In this document: positions 1-9,349 of the stretch, piece after piece
How the letters are laid out: each line of letters opens with the position of its first letter
Position numbering within the stretch: position 1 is the stretch's first letter
NCBI GenBank assembly: GCA_030268105.1
Contig: BSDZ01000017.1
Coordinates: forward strand, 558,001-622,000
Reading direction: 5' to 3'
Source: Volvox africanus
Taxonomy: Eukaryota > Chlorophyta > Chlorophyceae > Chlamydomonadales > Volvocaceae
DNA: 64,000 nucleotides
Program-made: the position numbers and the translations under genes
Notes under the pieces: generated by a model
Told to the model about the DNA's origin: nothing
Database searches by the model: none
The model's input: only the letters and a program-made list of their open reading frames with translations

Positions 1-390
1 CCAATCTTCCTACTTCGACCTTTCCATATCTCCTGTTCCATTCCTCCTTCGTTTGTTGTGTGTGGCCTTTTTGAGCCACACCCATAAACCCTCTTCTCAT
101 GTCATCTTGCGAGACAATTTCGCATCCCCGCTTGCACATGCCGTCCTCTCGGTGCTCTGATGGCTTGCATATGTACACGTACACAGATTGGTCCTCAAAC
201 CTAATTTTTCCTCCTTTTTCGCTCAATGATGCAACAGATATCACCTTTACATAGCTGCTAGATGCCACGTTAACATTGTTGATCGTGACTGTGGCGTTTG
301 GACAGCAAGACGGTGCCAATTTTAACGTGCCATTGGCCGTGGGTCGCATGATTCCTCCGTTCATGCTCATAATGTCAAACTTATCTCTCT
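1..390 (-). pseudogene. Family C copia protease/pre-integrase fragment, cut by the window edge
   Basis: Minus-strand reading from about 388 gives a protein resembling the region after the protease active site of the family A element in this window: an 'MSMNGGIMRPTANGT' stretch matches 'LSVNGGIIRPTAVGT' of family A. Base 1 corresponds to base 2849 of the next unit, so the array continues to the left. The DSG active-site segment is absent, so this is a remnant, not a gene. Confidence 0.75.
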
Positions 391-674
391 TGTTGCGATT
401 ATGCGGGATTTCACGTCATCGTAATACAGTTTGGCAACGGTTGTGTAATAGCTCTTACTTAGGTGCGAGTAACTGCGATGTAAGTTAGATATCGCGACGA
501 GTGCCGTACAGTTATTATCGCGAGTATATTGTTTATGCGCACTCTGCTCTAGTTAGTCTTGCGCGTTACTAACGTTGATACTATAATTATTTATGCCAAA
601 TATACACGGTTCCTGCGTCAATACATAATCCTGTAATCTATCCACGTTTCGCATCGGTTGCTCCTATCTTCGCA
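391..674 (+). repeat. Plus-strand LTR of family B (284 bp), unit 0
   Basis: It starts TGTTGCG and ends CGCA, so it has the TG...CA termini of an LTR. Immediately downstream lies a primer-binding site, followed by a leader and a gag start, which is the order expected of a 5' LTR. On its left it abuts a protease fragment of opposite orientation with no internal 3' sequence between. No second copy in the same orientation closes an element within a unit. The exact left edge is inferred from the TG and the end of protease homology. Confidence 0.6.
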
Positions 675-690
675 AGAGGTTATGAGCCCC
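675..690 (+). promoter_or_regulatory. Primer-binding site, half-tRNA type (family B)
   Basis: The core GGTTATGAGCCCC directly follows the LTR end, with 3 bases between. It is complementary to the anticodon arm (CAU) of an initiator methionine tRNA rather than to a tRNA 3' end. This is the half-tRNA priming known for Drosophila copia and yeast Ty5. A perfect 6-bp hairpin follows (690-705, loop TTCT). Equivalent sites lie at 3523, 14296, 25069, 33430, 41823, 50162 and 56707. Confidence 0.6.
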
Positions 691-959
691 GGCTCTTCTG
701 AGCCGTAATTATCTCGTCAAGGCATAGGCATCAACCTTTTGGCCAAGCGCTTTCAATTGGTGGTGGCAAATACAAGTCTAGCAACTTTGACTCTACAACT
801 GAAGTCGCCAAAAGTTCTGAGTGCCGGAATCAGCAACTGCTCGTGGTGCGAGAATTGAGGAATCACTCGTGACGCGAATACTGGTCCACAAAATACGGAG
901 CACAGCGACCGCCGCCTCTGGTCAACAACGACCATATCGCCTGCCTACATCGGGCAACA

Positions 960-1445
960 ATGGGAAAGGATAGGTTATCAGACCCATTAGGTCTGAGCAA
1001 TTATGCTACGTGGTCGTTCAGATTCCAATCTATGATGCAAGAGAACAACCTGGATAGATGGCTGAGAGACGAACCAATGACCGACGAGGACATCGCCGCA
1101 TCAAACAAGGTCAGAAACATCCTTGTCAAAAATGTCCAAGATCATCACTTGGCAATTATCAGAGCAGCGCCCAACGCCAAGGGAGCATGGGAGAGGCTCG
1201 CGGCTGTTTTTGCGGCAAGCAGCGACGCAAGAAAATTTCAGCTTGTTGCTGAACTGTCAGCCCTTAAAATGGCACAAAATGAAGCCCTAATCTTATATCT
1301 GGCTCGCGTCCGCAATCTATATACGGACTTGGTGGAAGTGGGTTTACCTACACCTACCACCAGAAACTTCCTACCACTTGGCGGCTGCTCAGCACCTATC
1401 ACCTTGCACAACTGCCTGTCACAACTGCCGCCCTGCAACTGCTAG
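960..1445 (+). pseudogene. Truncated copia gag (family B), unit 0
   Basis: The open frame is 161 codons. Residues 1-128 align along their length with the N-terminal gag of family A: the start MGKDRLSDPLGLSNYATW matches MGKDKSAEPLDLNNYSTW, and shared stretches include 'ILVKNVQDHH' and 'APNAKGAW'. Homology stops at residue 128, and residues 129-161 are antisense reading of the family A 3' LTR remnant. There is no zinc knuckle, protease or pol. A leader of about 270 bases separates it from the PBS, as expected for a genomic gag. This copy has Phe at residue 93 (the next unit has Ser). Confidence 0.8.
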
Positions 1446-1485
1446 ATAGGTAACTGTGACGGTTTGCACCGTCCACAACTTAACA
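1345..1485 (-). repeat. Family A 3' LTR remnant (U3 side), unit 0
   Basis: On the minus strand it begins TGTTAAGTTG directly after a G-rich tract (1486-1495, polypurine-tract-like) and 23 bases past the RNase H stop, the expected place for a 3' LTR. It is cut on the left by the family B gag fragment. It does not match the 5' LTR remnant at the other end of the element. Confidence 0.55.
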
Positions 1486-1508
1486 CGCCCCCTCGGTGCA
1501 AACCTCCA

Positions 1509-2153
1509 CTAGGCTACGCCCATAGAGGCACGGCACCACTCAAACTTAGCTTCACCTAAAGCCTTTGTCATCACATCAGCCACCATCTTCTCCGTGGGAC
1601 AGTACCTTAGCTCAACCTCCCCACTAGTAACCCGCTCTCTGACGAAATGATGCACCGCATCAATGTGTTTTGACCGTTGGGACGTCATAGGGGTGTTGCT
1701 GATATTCATCGCCCCCTGGGAATCAACCTTGATAATCATTGGAGAAGTACCACCGAGCTTCAGATCATCAGCCAGTTTTGACAGCCAAAGAGCTTCTCGC
1801 ACCGCACTTGAAAGAGCTTGATACTCTGCCTCCACTGACGAAACTGCCACGGTACGCTGCAGTTGACTGCTCCAACTTATCGCAGTACCGTTCACTCAGA
1901 AAACATAACCGGTAGTTGATTTGCGGGTAGCTGTGTCTCCTGCCCAATCTGAGTCACTGTAGCCATCCAGCTGTAGCCCTTGTCCTCCAGGAAACCGAAG
2001 ACCCATCTCTTGAATACCCGCCAGGTACCTCAGCACCCCCTTTGCCGCACTCATTGCAGCGCGGGTAGGCTTAGACATGGACCGGGAAAGCACACTCAGG
2101 GCATAAGCCAGGTCGGGGCGCGTGCTTACTGCAAGGTAGTTGAGTTCTCCCAC
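1509..2153 (-). pseudogene. Copia RNase H / RT C-terminal fragment with nonsense codon, unit 0
   Basis: The minus-strand frame contains 'GELNYLAVSTRPDLAYALS' from the RT connection region and the RNase H motifs SDSDWAGD, VEAEYQA, KVDSQGA and SKHIDAVHHF. A CGA-to-TGA change at 1896-1898 interrupts the frame between 'TTGYVF' and 'VNGTAI'. The polymerase domain and the catalytic VDD are missing because of the deletion at about 2160. Confidence 0.9.
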
Positions 2154-2159
2154 GAGAGC

Positions 2160-2206
2160 TCAGGAAGGTGTTCAGCATGCGCTCAGCATGCGCTCAGCAT
2201 GGAGTG
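2160..2206 (+). repeat. Deletion junction with short tandem repeat
   Basis: The sequence passes from RT to two copies of CAGCATGCGCT followed by CAGCATGG. Other units have a single copy here, after 'GTGTCAA'. This looks like filler or slippage formed when 7.9 kb was lost. Confidence 0.7.
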
Positions 2207-3238
2207 ATACTCATGTTCAATAGCAGGAGGCAGATTGTGCTTCATGTGCCACTCTCCCGTACCCAATATTCTGTAGCATGGTGTTTCGTCCCGTCCATCT
2301 CCTCCACCCCCTCGGGATGAACACCATCATCCTCCACAAATTGACGTCACCTGACTGTGACACATGTCCTGGTGCCCTGCGGCATTGTAGTCGTGATATC
2401 CATCTTCACTCCTCGAAGTTCCTTTTTGCCGTCATAGTTTCCGTTGTGCTCGCCATCATCATCAACATCATCATCAGCACCAGTATCACCCAATCTCGCT
2501 CGGGTCTTCTCCTCCCTGACGGATCCGCTCTGTTGCTTGACCCAGCTCGTCCATCTTCTTGCTTGTGGGTGTCATGATCTACGATCCGTTGGTTTGTGCC
2601 GTATGTTCTTCAGCCTCTGCACGGGCATCGCCAGCCTCCTGCCAATCCGTCCAACTTGACATGGTTTGTGCCTACACACACCGATCCTCTGGGAATCAGC
2701 ATGCTGTACATCCTTCGGAGTCTTCTTCGGCCTAACTCCACCCATACCTCCTCTGATCCGCTCTACCAATCCATCTTCGTGACCGGATGCATGCTCCTCA
2801 CGGCTTTGCCTTGATATGGTGCAATTGCTGCACTCAGCAGACGAGGATCCAATCTTCCTACTTCGACCTTTCCATATCTCCTGTTCCATTCCTCCTTCGT
2901 TTGTTGTGTGTGGCCTTTTTGAGCCACACCCATAAACCCTCTTCTCATGTCATCTTGCGAGACAATTTCGCATCCCCGCTTGCACATGCCGTCCTCTCGG
3001 TGCTCTGATGGCTTGCATATGTACACGTACACAGATTGGTCCTCAAACCTAATTTTTCCTCCTTTTTCGCTCAATGATGCAACAGATATCACCTTTACAT
3101 AGCTGCTAGATGCCACGTTAACATTGTTGATCGTGACTGTGGCGTTTGGACAGCAAAACGGTGCCAATTTTAACGTGCCATTGGCCGTGGGTCGCATGAT
3201 TCCTCCGTTCATGCTCATAATGTCAAACTTATCTCTCT
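2207..3238 (-). pseudogene. Family C copia fragment: linker, integrase zinc finger, protease-side region
   Basis: Read on the minus strand from 3236: the protease-side segment 'NGGIMRPTANGT'; a pre-integrase segment 'EEWNRRYGKVEVGRL' (family A 'DLWHRRYGHLGLGNL'); the integrase finger 'CSNCTISRQSREEHASGHE' at about 2750-2840 (family A 'CEPCVMSRQRRGPFPSTGH'); then an Asp-rich linker from GAT repeats and 'KHHATEYWVRES' (family A 'DRKRPSEWWRNE'). The integrase DDE core and all RT are absent. Of the two histidines in the HHCC finger, the first is replaced by Asn and the second by Lys. This copy alone has 3 extra bases near 2509. Confidence 0.7.
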
Positions 3239-3522
3239 TGTTGCGATTATGCGGGATTTCACGTCATCGTAATACAGTTTGGCAACGGTTGTGTAATAGC
3301 TCTTACTTAGGTGCGAGTAACTGCGATGTAAGTTAGATATCGCGACGAGTGCCGTACAGTTATTATCGCGAGTATATTGTTTATGCGCACTCTGCTCTAG
3401 TTAGTCTTGCGCGTTACTAACGTTGATACTATAATTATTTATGCCAAATATACACGGTTCCTGCGTCAATACATAATCCTGTAATCTATCCACGTTTCGC
3501 ATCGGTTGCTCCTATCTTCGCA
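3239..3522 (+). repeat. Plus-strand LTR of family B, unit 1
   Basis: Same TGTTGCG...CGCA sequence as at 391, followed by the half-tRNA PBS at 3523-3538. Confidence 0.6.
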
Positions 3523-3807
3523 AGAGGTTATGAGCCCCGGCTCTTCTGAGCCGTAATTATCTCGTCAAGGCATAGGCATCAACCTTTTGGCCAAGCGCTT
3601 TCAATTGGTGGTGGCAAATACAAGTCTAGCAACTTTGACTCTACAACTGAAGTCGCCAAAAGTTCTGAGTGCCGGAATCAGCAACTGCTCGTGGTGCGAG
3701 AATTGAGGAATCACTCGTGACGCGAATACTGGTCCACAAAATACGGAGCACAGCGACCGCCGCCTCTGGTCAACAACGACCATATCGCCTGCCTACATCG
3801 GGCAACA

Positions 3808-4293
3808 ATGGGAAAGGATAGGTTATCAGACCCATTAGGTCTGAGCAATTATGCTACGTGGTCGTTCAGATTCCAATCTATGATGCAAGAGAACAACCTG
3901 GATAGATGGCTGAGAGACGAACCAATGACCGACGAGGACATCGCCGCATCAAACAAGGTCAGAAACATCCTTGTCAAAAATGTCCAAGATCATCACTTGG
4001 CAATTATCAGAGCAGCGCCCAACGCCAAGGGAGCATGGGAGAGGCTCGCGGCTGTTTTTGCGGCAAGCAGCGACGCAAGAAAATCTCAGCTTGTTGCTGA
4101 ACTGTCAGCCCTTAAAATGGCACAAAATGAAGCCCTAATCTTATATCTGGCTCGCGTCCGCAATCTATATACGGACTTGGTGGAAGTGGGTTTACCTACA
4201 CCTACCACCAGAAACTTCCTACCACTTGGCGGCTGCTCAGCACCTATCACCTTGCACAACTGCCTGTCACAACTGCCGCCCTGCAACTGCTAG
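3808..4293 (+). pseudogene. Truncated copia gag (family B), unit 1
   Basis: Identical in design to the copy at 960: gag homology for 128 codons, then antisense LTR. Residue 93 is Ser and residues 46-48 read AAS. It converges on the family A RNase H, whose stop lies 64 bases beyond its own stop. Confidence 0.8.
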
Positions 4294-4333
4294 ATAGGTA
4301 ACTGTGACGGTTTGCACCGTCCACAACTTAACA
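4193..4333 (-). repeat. Family A 3' LTR remnant, unit 1
   Basis: Begins TGTTAAG on the minus strand, just after the G-rich tract next to the RNase H stop. It is truncated by the family B gag. Confidence 0.55.
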
Positions 4334-4356
4334 CGCCCCCTCGGTGCAAACCTCCA

Positions 4357-6048
4357 CTAGGCTACGCCCATAGAGGCACGGCACCACTCAAACTTAGCTT
4401 CACCTAAAGCCTTTGTCATCACATCAGCCACCATCTTCTCCGTGGGACAGTACCTTAGCTCAACCTCCCCACTAGTAACCCGCTCTCTGACGAAATGATG
4501 CACCGCATCAATGTGTTTTGACCGTTGGGACGTCATAGGGGTGTTGCTGATATTCATCGCCCCCTGGGAATCAACCTTGATAATCATTGGAGAAGTACCA
4601 CCGAGCTTCAGATCATCAGCCAGTTTTGACAGCCAAAGAGCTTCTCGCACCGCACTTGAAAGAGCTTGATACTCTGCCTCCACTGACGATACTGCCACGG
4701 TACGCTGCAGTTGACTGCTCCAACTTATCGCAGTACCGTTCACTCGGAAAACATAACCGGTAGTTGATTTGCGGGTAGCTGTGTCTCCTGCCCAATCTGA
4801 GTCACTGTAGCCATCCAGCTGTAGCCCTTGTCCTCCAGGAAACCGAAGACCCATCTCTTGAATACCCGCCAGGTACCTCAGCACCCCCTTTGCCGCACTC
4901 ATTGCAGCGCGGGTAGGCTTAGACATGGACCGGGAAAGCACACTCAGGGCATAAGCCAGGTCGGGGCGCGTGCTTACTGCAAGGTAGTTGAGTTCTCCCA
5001 CGAGAGCTCGGTAAGGTGTTGGGTCCTCCAGCAGTTCGCTTTCATCAGTCACTGGAGTAGCCCTTGTACCCATTGCCAGAGGAGTAGCCCGATCTTTGGC
5101 GTCCAGCATGTTGTGCCGTTCCAAGAGCTGCTCAATATACCGAGACTGACTCAATAAAATATCACCATTTTTCTCATGATGAATATCCATGCCCAGAAAT
5201 ACCCGGGCCTCCCCAAGGTCTCGAATCTTGAAGCACTGGCCAATTGCTTTTTTCACTTCCCGCGCCAGTTCTAAGTCATCTGACGCCACACATGTATCAT
5301 CCACATGAACCAGTGCAATCACTACTCCCCTCTCATCAACCTTCAGAAACATAGCCGGATCTGACTTAGATGGGAGCAGCCCAATCTCTGCAAACTTCTC
5401 ACACAGCTTGTCATACCAGCACCGTGGTGCCTGCTTCAGGCCATATATGGACTTATGCAGGTGACACGCTAGATTTGGGGTCTCCGACTCATACCCCGGT
5501 GGCTGCTCCATCCAAAGATCCTCCTTCAATTCCCCATTCAAAAACGCAGTTGTCACATCTAGTTGGTGGATGGGCATCTTCCTAGCCGCCGCAACCACTA
5601 GGAGGGCTCGAAAAGATGAGCCACGGGATGTCGGTGCAAAAAGCTCACCATAATCCACCCCCTCGGGCTGTACGAAGCCTTTTGCTACTAAGCGCGCCTT
5701 GAACCACTCAACACTACCATCCTGGTTGCGCTTAACCTTAAAAACCCAGCGACACGGAATCGGCTTGGTGCCAAGTGGGGTTTTTTTCCAAGGTCCAGGT
5801 CCCATTAGCCAACTGAGAGCTAATCTCGTCATCCATAGTCTTCCACTCACTGGCCTGTGCCCCAGACATCGCTTCAGCATAGGTCTTGGGCTCAGACTCC
5901 CCGGTGGCTGCCGCCACATGGACCCAGCCTGTAACTGACCTAGGTTCCTCATTGCGCCACCACTCAGAAGGCCGTTTGCGATCACGCACAGGATACCTAG
6001 ATGCAAAACCTTCCCTGGCATCAGCAGCACCCACAGATGGGCCAGCAC
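4357..6048 (-). CDS. Copia reverse transcriptase-RNase H, unit 1
   Basis: This open frame of 563 codons codes for the polymerase that copies element RNA into cDNA and removes the RNA strand. The first ~87 residues are out of phase with the integrase linker and not genuine. RT homology starts at 'KTPLGTK' (residue 89). RVT_2 spans about 95-330, with 'QLDVTTAFLNGEL' (Asp164) and 'VHVDD' (248-251). RNase H follows at about 410-555, with SDSDWAGD (Asp418), VEAEYQA (Glu458), KVDSQGA (Asp493) and SKHIDAVHHF. All catalytic residues are present. There is no credible start codon; it would be made only as part of a polyprotein. It carries Pro at residue 96, as does unit 2 (Leu elsewhere). Confidence 0.9.
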   Translation of the reverse strand: MLAHLWVLLMPGKVLHLGILCVIANGLLSGGAMRNLGQLQAGSMWRQPPGSLSPRPMLKRCLGHRPVSGRLWMTRLALSWLMGPGPWKKTPLGTKPIPCRWVFKVKRNQDGSVEWFKARLVAKGFVQPEGVDYGELFAPTSRGSSFRALLVVAAARKMPIHQLDVTTAFLNGELKEDLWMEQPPGYESETPNLACHLHKSIYGLKQAPRCWYDKLCEKFAEIGLLPSKSDPAMFLKVDERGVVIALVHVDDTCVASDDLELAREVKKAIGQCFKIRDLGEARVFLGMDIHHEKNGDILLSQSRYIEQLLERHNMLDAKDRATPLAMGTRATPVTDESELLEDPTPYRALVGELNYLAVSTRPDLAYALSVLSRSMSKPTRAAMSAAKGVLRYLAGIQEMGLRFPGGQGLQLDGYSDSDWAGDTATRKSTTGYVFRVNGTAISWSSQLQRTVAVSSVEAEYQALSSAVREALWLSKLADDLKLGGTSPMIIKVDSQGAMNISNTPMTSQRSKHIDAVHHFVRERVTSGEVELRYCPTEKMVADVMTKALGEAKFEWCRASMGVA

Positions 6049-6937
6049 CAGGTGAGCTCACTGAGGGGCCTGCACCCGAAGTATTAGCACCCCCGGCTGG
6101 GCCGTTACTGTTATCCCCGGAGCCCCCAGCACCGGGGGACGGTGATGCGCCACCCTGGGTTTGGGGGGCCGGTTCACAGTCATCCTCGTCATCACTGTCA
6201 GAATCCCAATTACCCGCAACTGGATTCTGCCATCTTACCGTTTTCTGCACACGACCAGCTTGCCTAGGAGATTGCAGGCCAACATTCCGCTCATCAAAGG
6301 TGACATCAGTGTGCACAGACACTACATGGTTAGGAAACATGACGCGGTACTGGCCTGCATCGCCATACCCAACCAGGACACCCTTGCGGCTCACTGGATC
6401 TAACTTGTTACGCTTCTCCTTGGGAATATGAACATATGCCGTACAGCCAAACACACGCAGGTGACTCACATCGGGCTGCTCCCCTAAGAAAGCTTCATAG
6501 GGGGTGCACGGCAAGCCGGAGACTGGTGAAACATTCCGGAGATAATTCACCGTAGACACAGCCTCAGCCCACATGCATTGAGGCAGTTGAGACTCGGCCA
6601 ACAGAGCACGCATCTTCTCTAACAAAGTCCTATTCAAGAGTTCAGCAGCCCCATTCTGCTCAGGTGCATACGCCACCGTAGGACCATGCCTAATCCCTTT
6701 CGTACGGAAAAACTCCTGCAGGGGACTGTTGATAAACTCACCCCCTCGATCAGATCGCACCTCCTTGACCCGAAAGCCACTGTATGTCTCCAGTTGATTC
6801 ACCATAGTTACCACCTTGTCCTTCACCGCCTCTTTGGTAAGTGTGAAGGCTACAGCCGAAAAAACAGTGCAGTCATCCAGCAGAACAGTTAGGTAGCGAG
6901 AGAACCATTTGGTGTTGGCGCAGGCATTGGGCCACAA
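5738..6937 (-). CDS. Copia integrase, distal duplicate copy, unit 1
   Basis: Catalyses insertion of cDNA into the chromosome. Of 399 codons, genuine homology starts at about residue 9 ('TKWFSRYLTVLLDDC'). The DDE triad is visible: Asp21/22, Asp63 in 'RSDRGGEF' and Glu99 in 'NGAAELLNRTL', giving the D-35-E spacing of retroviral integrases. The copia C-terminal motif 'HLRVFGCTAYVHIPKEKR' follows, then an acidic stretch (DSDSDDEDD) and a Gly/Pro/Ser linker. The N-terminal zinc finger is in another frame in the upstream ORF. The frame leaves RT phase at the A7 run (5781-5787). This copy reads 'VAYAPEQ'. Confidence 0.9.
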   Translation of the reverse strand: MWPNACANTKWFSRYLTVLLDDCTVFSAVAFTLTKEAVKDKVVTMVNQLETYSGFRVKEVRSDRGGEFINSPLQEFFRTKGIRHGPTVAYAPEQNGAAELLNRTLLEKMRALLAESQLPQCMWAEAVSTVNYLRNVSPVSGLPCTPYEAFLGEQPDVSHLRVFGCTAYVHIPKEKRNKLDPVSRKGVLVGYGDAGQYRVMFPNHVVSVHTDVTFDERNVGLQSPRQAGRVQKTVRWQNPVAGNWDSDSDDEDDCEPAPQTQGGASPSPGAGGSGDNSNGPAGGANTSGAGPSVSSPGAGPSVGAADAREGFASRYPVRDRKRPSEWWRNEEPRSVTGWVHVAAATGESEPKTYAEAMSGAQASEWKTMDDEISSQLANGTWTLEKNPTWHQADSVSLGF

Positions 6938-8460
6938 ACATCAAGATGAATAAGAGCAAGTGGTTGGGCAGCCTTATGCCCAGTGGACGGGAAGGGCCCT
7001 CGGCGCTGCCTCGACATCACACACGGCTCGCACAACCCTGCATCTTCTGCACCGTTCACCGGCTCTGGGGCAAAACGCACCCCTGCCGCCATGCCTTCAC
7101 CCACCAACCTCTCAAGATTACCCAGGCCAAGGTGTCCATACCGGTGGTGCCACAGGTCCATTGACTCTGATGCAGACTTCCTGTGAGCAACTCCACCAAA
7201 AGGCTGTTCGGCCATTGACCTGAAAGCAGACCTGGGAATCAAAATACATGCTAGGGCATACAAATTTTCACAGCGCTTGCCCGTCAAGATTTTCTCACCA
7301 TCCTTGAGCAAAGTGACTTCACCATTCTCAAAGCAGACTGACCCGCCCTTCTGGTCCAGGGCAGCAACTGACAGCACATTCGCAAAGCTGTCAGGAACAA
7401 GATACACCTCATGCACCGTCAACGCGGCCATGGTAACCATGGAGACAAGCCTCAGGGTCCCTACTGCTGTAGGCCTGATTATCCCCCCGTTTACGCTCAG
7501 AATCTCAAATTTCTCTGACTCTGCCAGCTCGCGGATATCAATTAGCTGTTCTGCATCATATGTCAGATGATGGGATGCACCAGAATCCAGGTACCAACCT
7601 TTCATACGGTCAGACTCTGATGCCACAAAAGCAAAGTTCTTCGGGCTAGCATTGCTCCTGGCGCCGGCACCTTCCACATGGTTGTGCCGGCCATAACCTT
7701 GGCGGTCGCTCCCTGAGCTGGACCCACCCGCGGCCTCTCCATGGCCGCCCATTCTTGCACGCTCCAGGCCGCCCGACTCATATCTAGGTCCTATAGGCGC
7801 TGCAAACTTCTCACACAGCTTGTCATACCAGCACCGTGGTGCCTGCTTCAGGCCATATATGGACTTATGCAGGTGACACGCTAGATTTGGGGTCTCCGAC
7901 TCATACCCCGGTGGCTGCTCCATCCAAAGATCCTCCTTCAATTCCCCATTCAAAAACGCAGTTGTCACATCTAGTTGGTGGATGGGCATCTTCCTAGCCG
8001 CCGCAACCACTAGGAGGGCTCGAAAAGATGAGCCACGGGATGTCGGTGCAAAAAGCTCACCATAATCCACCCCCTCGGGCTGTACGAAGCCTTTTGCTAC
8101 TAAGCGCGCCTTGAACCACTCAACACTACCATCCTGGTTGCGCTTAACCTTAAAAACCCAGCGACACGGAATCAGCTTGGTGCCAAGTGGGGTTTTTTTC
8201 CAAGGTCCAGGTCCCATTAGCCAACTGAGAGCTAATCTCGTCATCCATAGTCTTCCACTCACTGGCCTGTGCCCCAGACATCGCTTCAGCATAGGTCTTG
8301 GGCTCAGACTCCCCGGTGGCTGCCGCCACATGGACCCAGCCTGTAACTGACCTAGGTTCCTCATTGCGCCACCACTCAGAAGGCCGTTTGCGATCACGCA
8401 CAGGATACCTAGATGCAAAACCTTCCCTGGCATCAGCAGCACCCACAGATGGGCCAGCAC
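6889..8460 (-). pseudogene. Fusion of RT N-half to protease/pre-integrase, unit 1
   Basis: A 523-codon frame created by the duplication. RT up to 'WYDKLCEKFA' is followed, at 7799/7800, by 'PIGPRYESGG' of the gag-protease spacer. It then continues through the protease DSG site ('WYLDSGASHH'), the pre-integrase 'LWHHRYGHLG' and the finger 'CEPCVMSRQRR', ending where all copies shift frame ('NGSLAT', stop at 6889-6891). The fusion is in frame but lacks gag and the RT catalytic VDD. The first ~87 residues are out of phase with the integrase linker. Confidence 0.85.
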
Positions 8461-9349
8461 CAGGTGAGCTCACTGAGGGGCCTGCACCCGAAGTATTAGC
8501 ACCCCCGGCTGGGCCGTTACTGTTATCCCCGGAGCCCCCAGCACCGGGGGACGGTGATGCGCCACCCTGGGTTTGGGGGGCCGGTTCACAGTCATCCTCG
8601 TCATCACTGTCAGAATCCCAATTACCCGCAACTGGATTCTGCCATCTTACCGTTTTCTGCACACGACCAGCTTGCCTAGGAGATTGCAGGCCAACATTCC
8701 GCTCATCAAAGGTGACATCAGTGTGCACAGACACTACATGGTTAGGAAACATGACGCGGTACTGGCCTGCATCGCCATACCCAACCAGGACACCCTTGCG
8801 GCTCACTGGATCTAACTTGTTACGCTTCTCCTTGGGAATATGAACATATGCCGTACAGCCAAACACACGCAGGTGACTCACATCGGGCTGCTCCCCTAAG
8901 AAAGCTTCATAGGGGGTGCACGGCAAGCCGGAGACTGGTGAAACATTCCGGAGATAATTCACCGTAGACACAGCCTCAGCCCACATGCATTGAGGCAGTT
9001 GAGACTCGGCCAACAGAGCACGCATCTTCTCTAACAAAGTCCTATTCAAGAGTTCAGCAGCCCCATTCTGCTCAGGTGCATACCCCACCGTAGGACCATG
9101 CCTAATCCCTTTCGTACGGAAAAACTCCTGCAGGGGACTGTTGATAAACTCACCCCCTCGATCAGATCGCACCTCCTTGACCCGAAAGCCACTGTATGTC
9201 TCCAGTTGATTCACCATAGTTACCACCTTGTCCTTCACCGCCTCTTTGGTAAGTGTGAAGGCTACAGCCGAAAAAACAGTGCAGTCATCCAGCAGAACAG
9301 TTAGGTAGCGAGAGAACCATTTGGTGTTGGCGCAGGCATTGGGCCACAA
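8150..9349 (-). CDS. Copia integrase, proximal duplicate copy, unit 1
   Basis: Same 399-codon frame and DDE residues as the copy 2412 bp to its left, but reads 'VGYAPEQ', the version found in most units. It is followed by the A7 run (8193-8199) and by the RT half that is fused to the second protease. Confidence 0.9.
   Translation of the reverse strand: MWPNACANTKWFSRYLTVLLDDCTVFSAVAFTLTKEAVKDKVVTMVNQLETYSGFRVKEVRSDRGGEFINSPLQEFFRTKGIRHGPTVGYAPEQNGAAELLNRTLLEKMRALLAESQLPQCMWAEAVSTVNYLRNVSPVSGLPCTPYEAFLGEQPDVSHLRVFGCTAYVHIPKEKRNKLDPVSRKGVLVGYGDAGQYRVMFPNHVVSVHTDVTFDERNVGLQSPRQAGRVQKTVRWQNPVAGNWDSDSDDEDDCEPAPQTQGGASPSPGAGGSGDNSNGPAGGANTSGAGPSVSSPGAGPSVGAADAREGFASRYPVRDRKRPSEWWRNEEPRSVTGWVHVAAATGESEPKTYAEAMSGAQASEWKTMDDEISSQLANGTWTLEKNPTWHQADSVSLGF

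Larger units (their letters stand above)
1345..2172 (-). mobile_element. Family A copia, 3' end only, unit 0
   Basis: Only the 3' LTR remnant and the last ~220 codons of RT-RNase H remain. The right edge is a deletion junction near 2160-2172, where RT sequence changes into the block that carries the GCGCTCAGCAT repeat. Confidence 0.85.
391..3238. repeat. Array unit 0 (2848 bp, deletion form)
   Basis: It runs from one plus-strand LTR start to the next. It matches the next unit at an offset of 2848 until about 2160 inside the RT gene. It then jumps directly to the segment upstream of the protease fragment, omitting 7925 bp that the 10773-bp unit has: most of family A, the scrambled block, the AT-rich block and the hexamer block. 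Confidence 0.9.

Noticed and set aside
5886..6431. 181-codon plus-strand open frame, repeated in each unit with integrase
   Set aside because: It is antisense to the Gly/Pro/Ser and acidic linker of the integrase frame; the composition mirrors that coding strand and no domain is recognisable.
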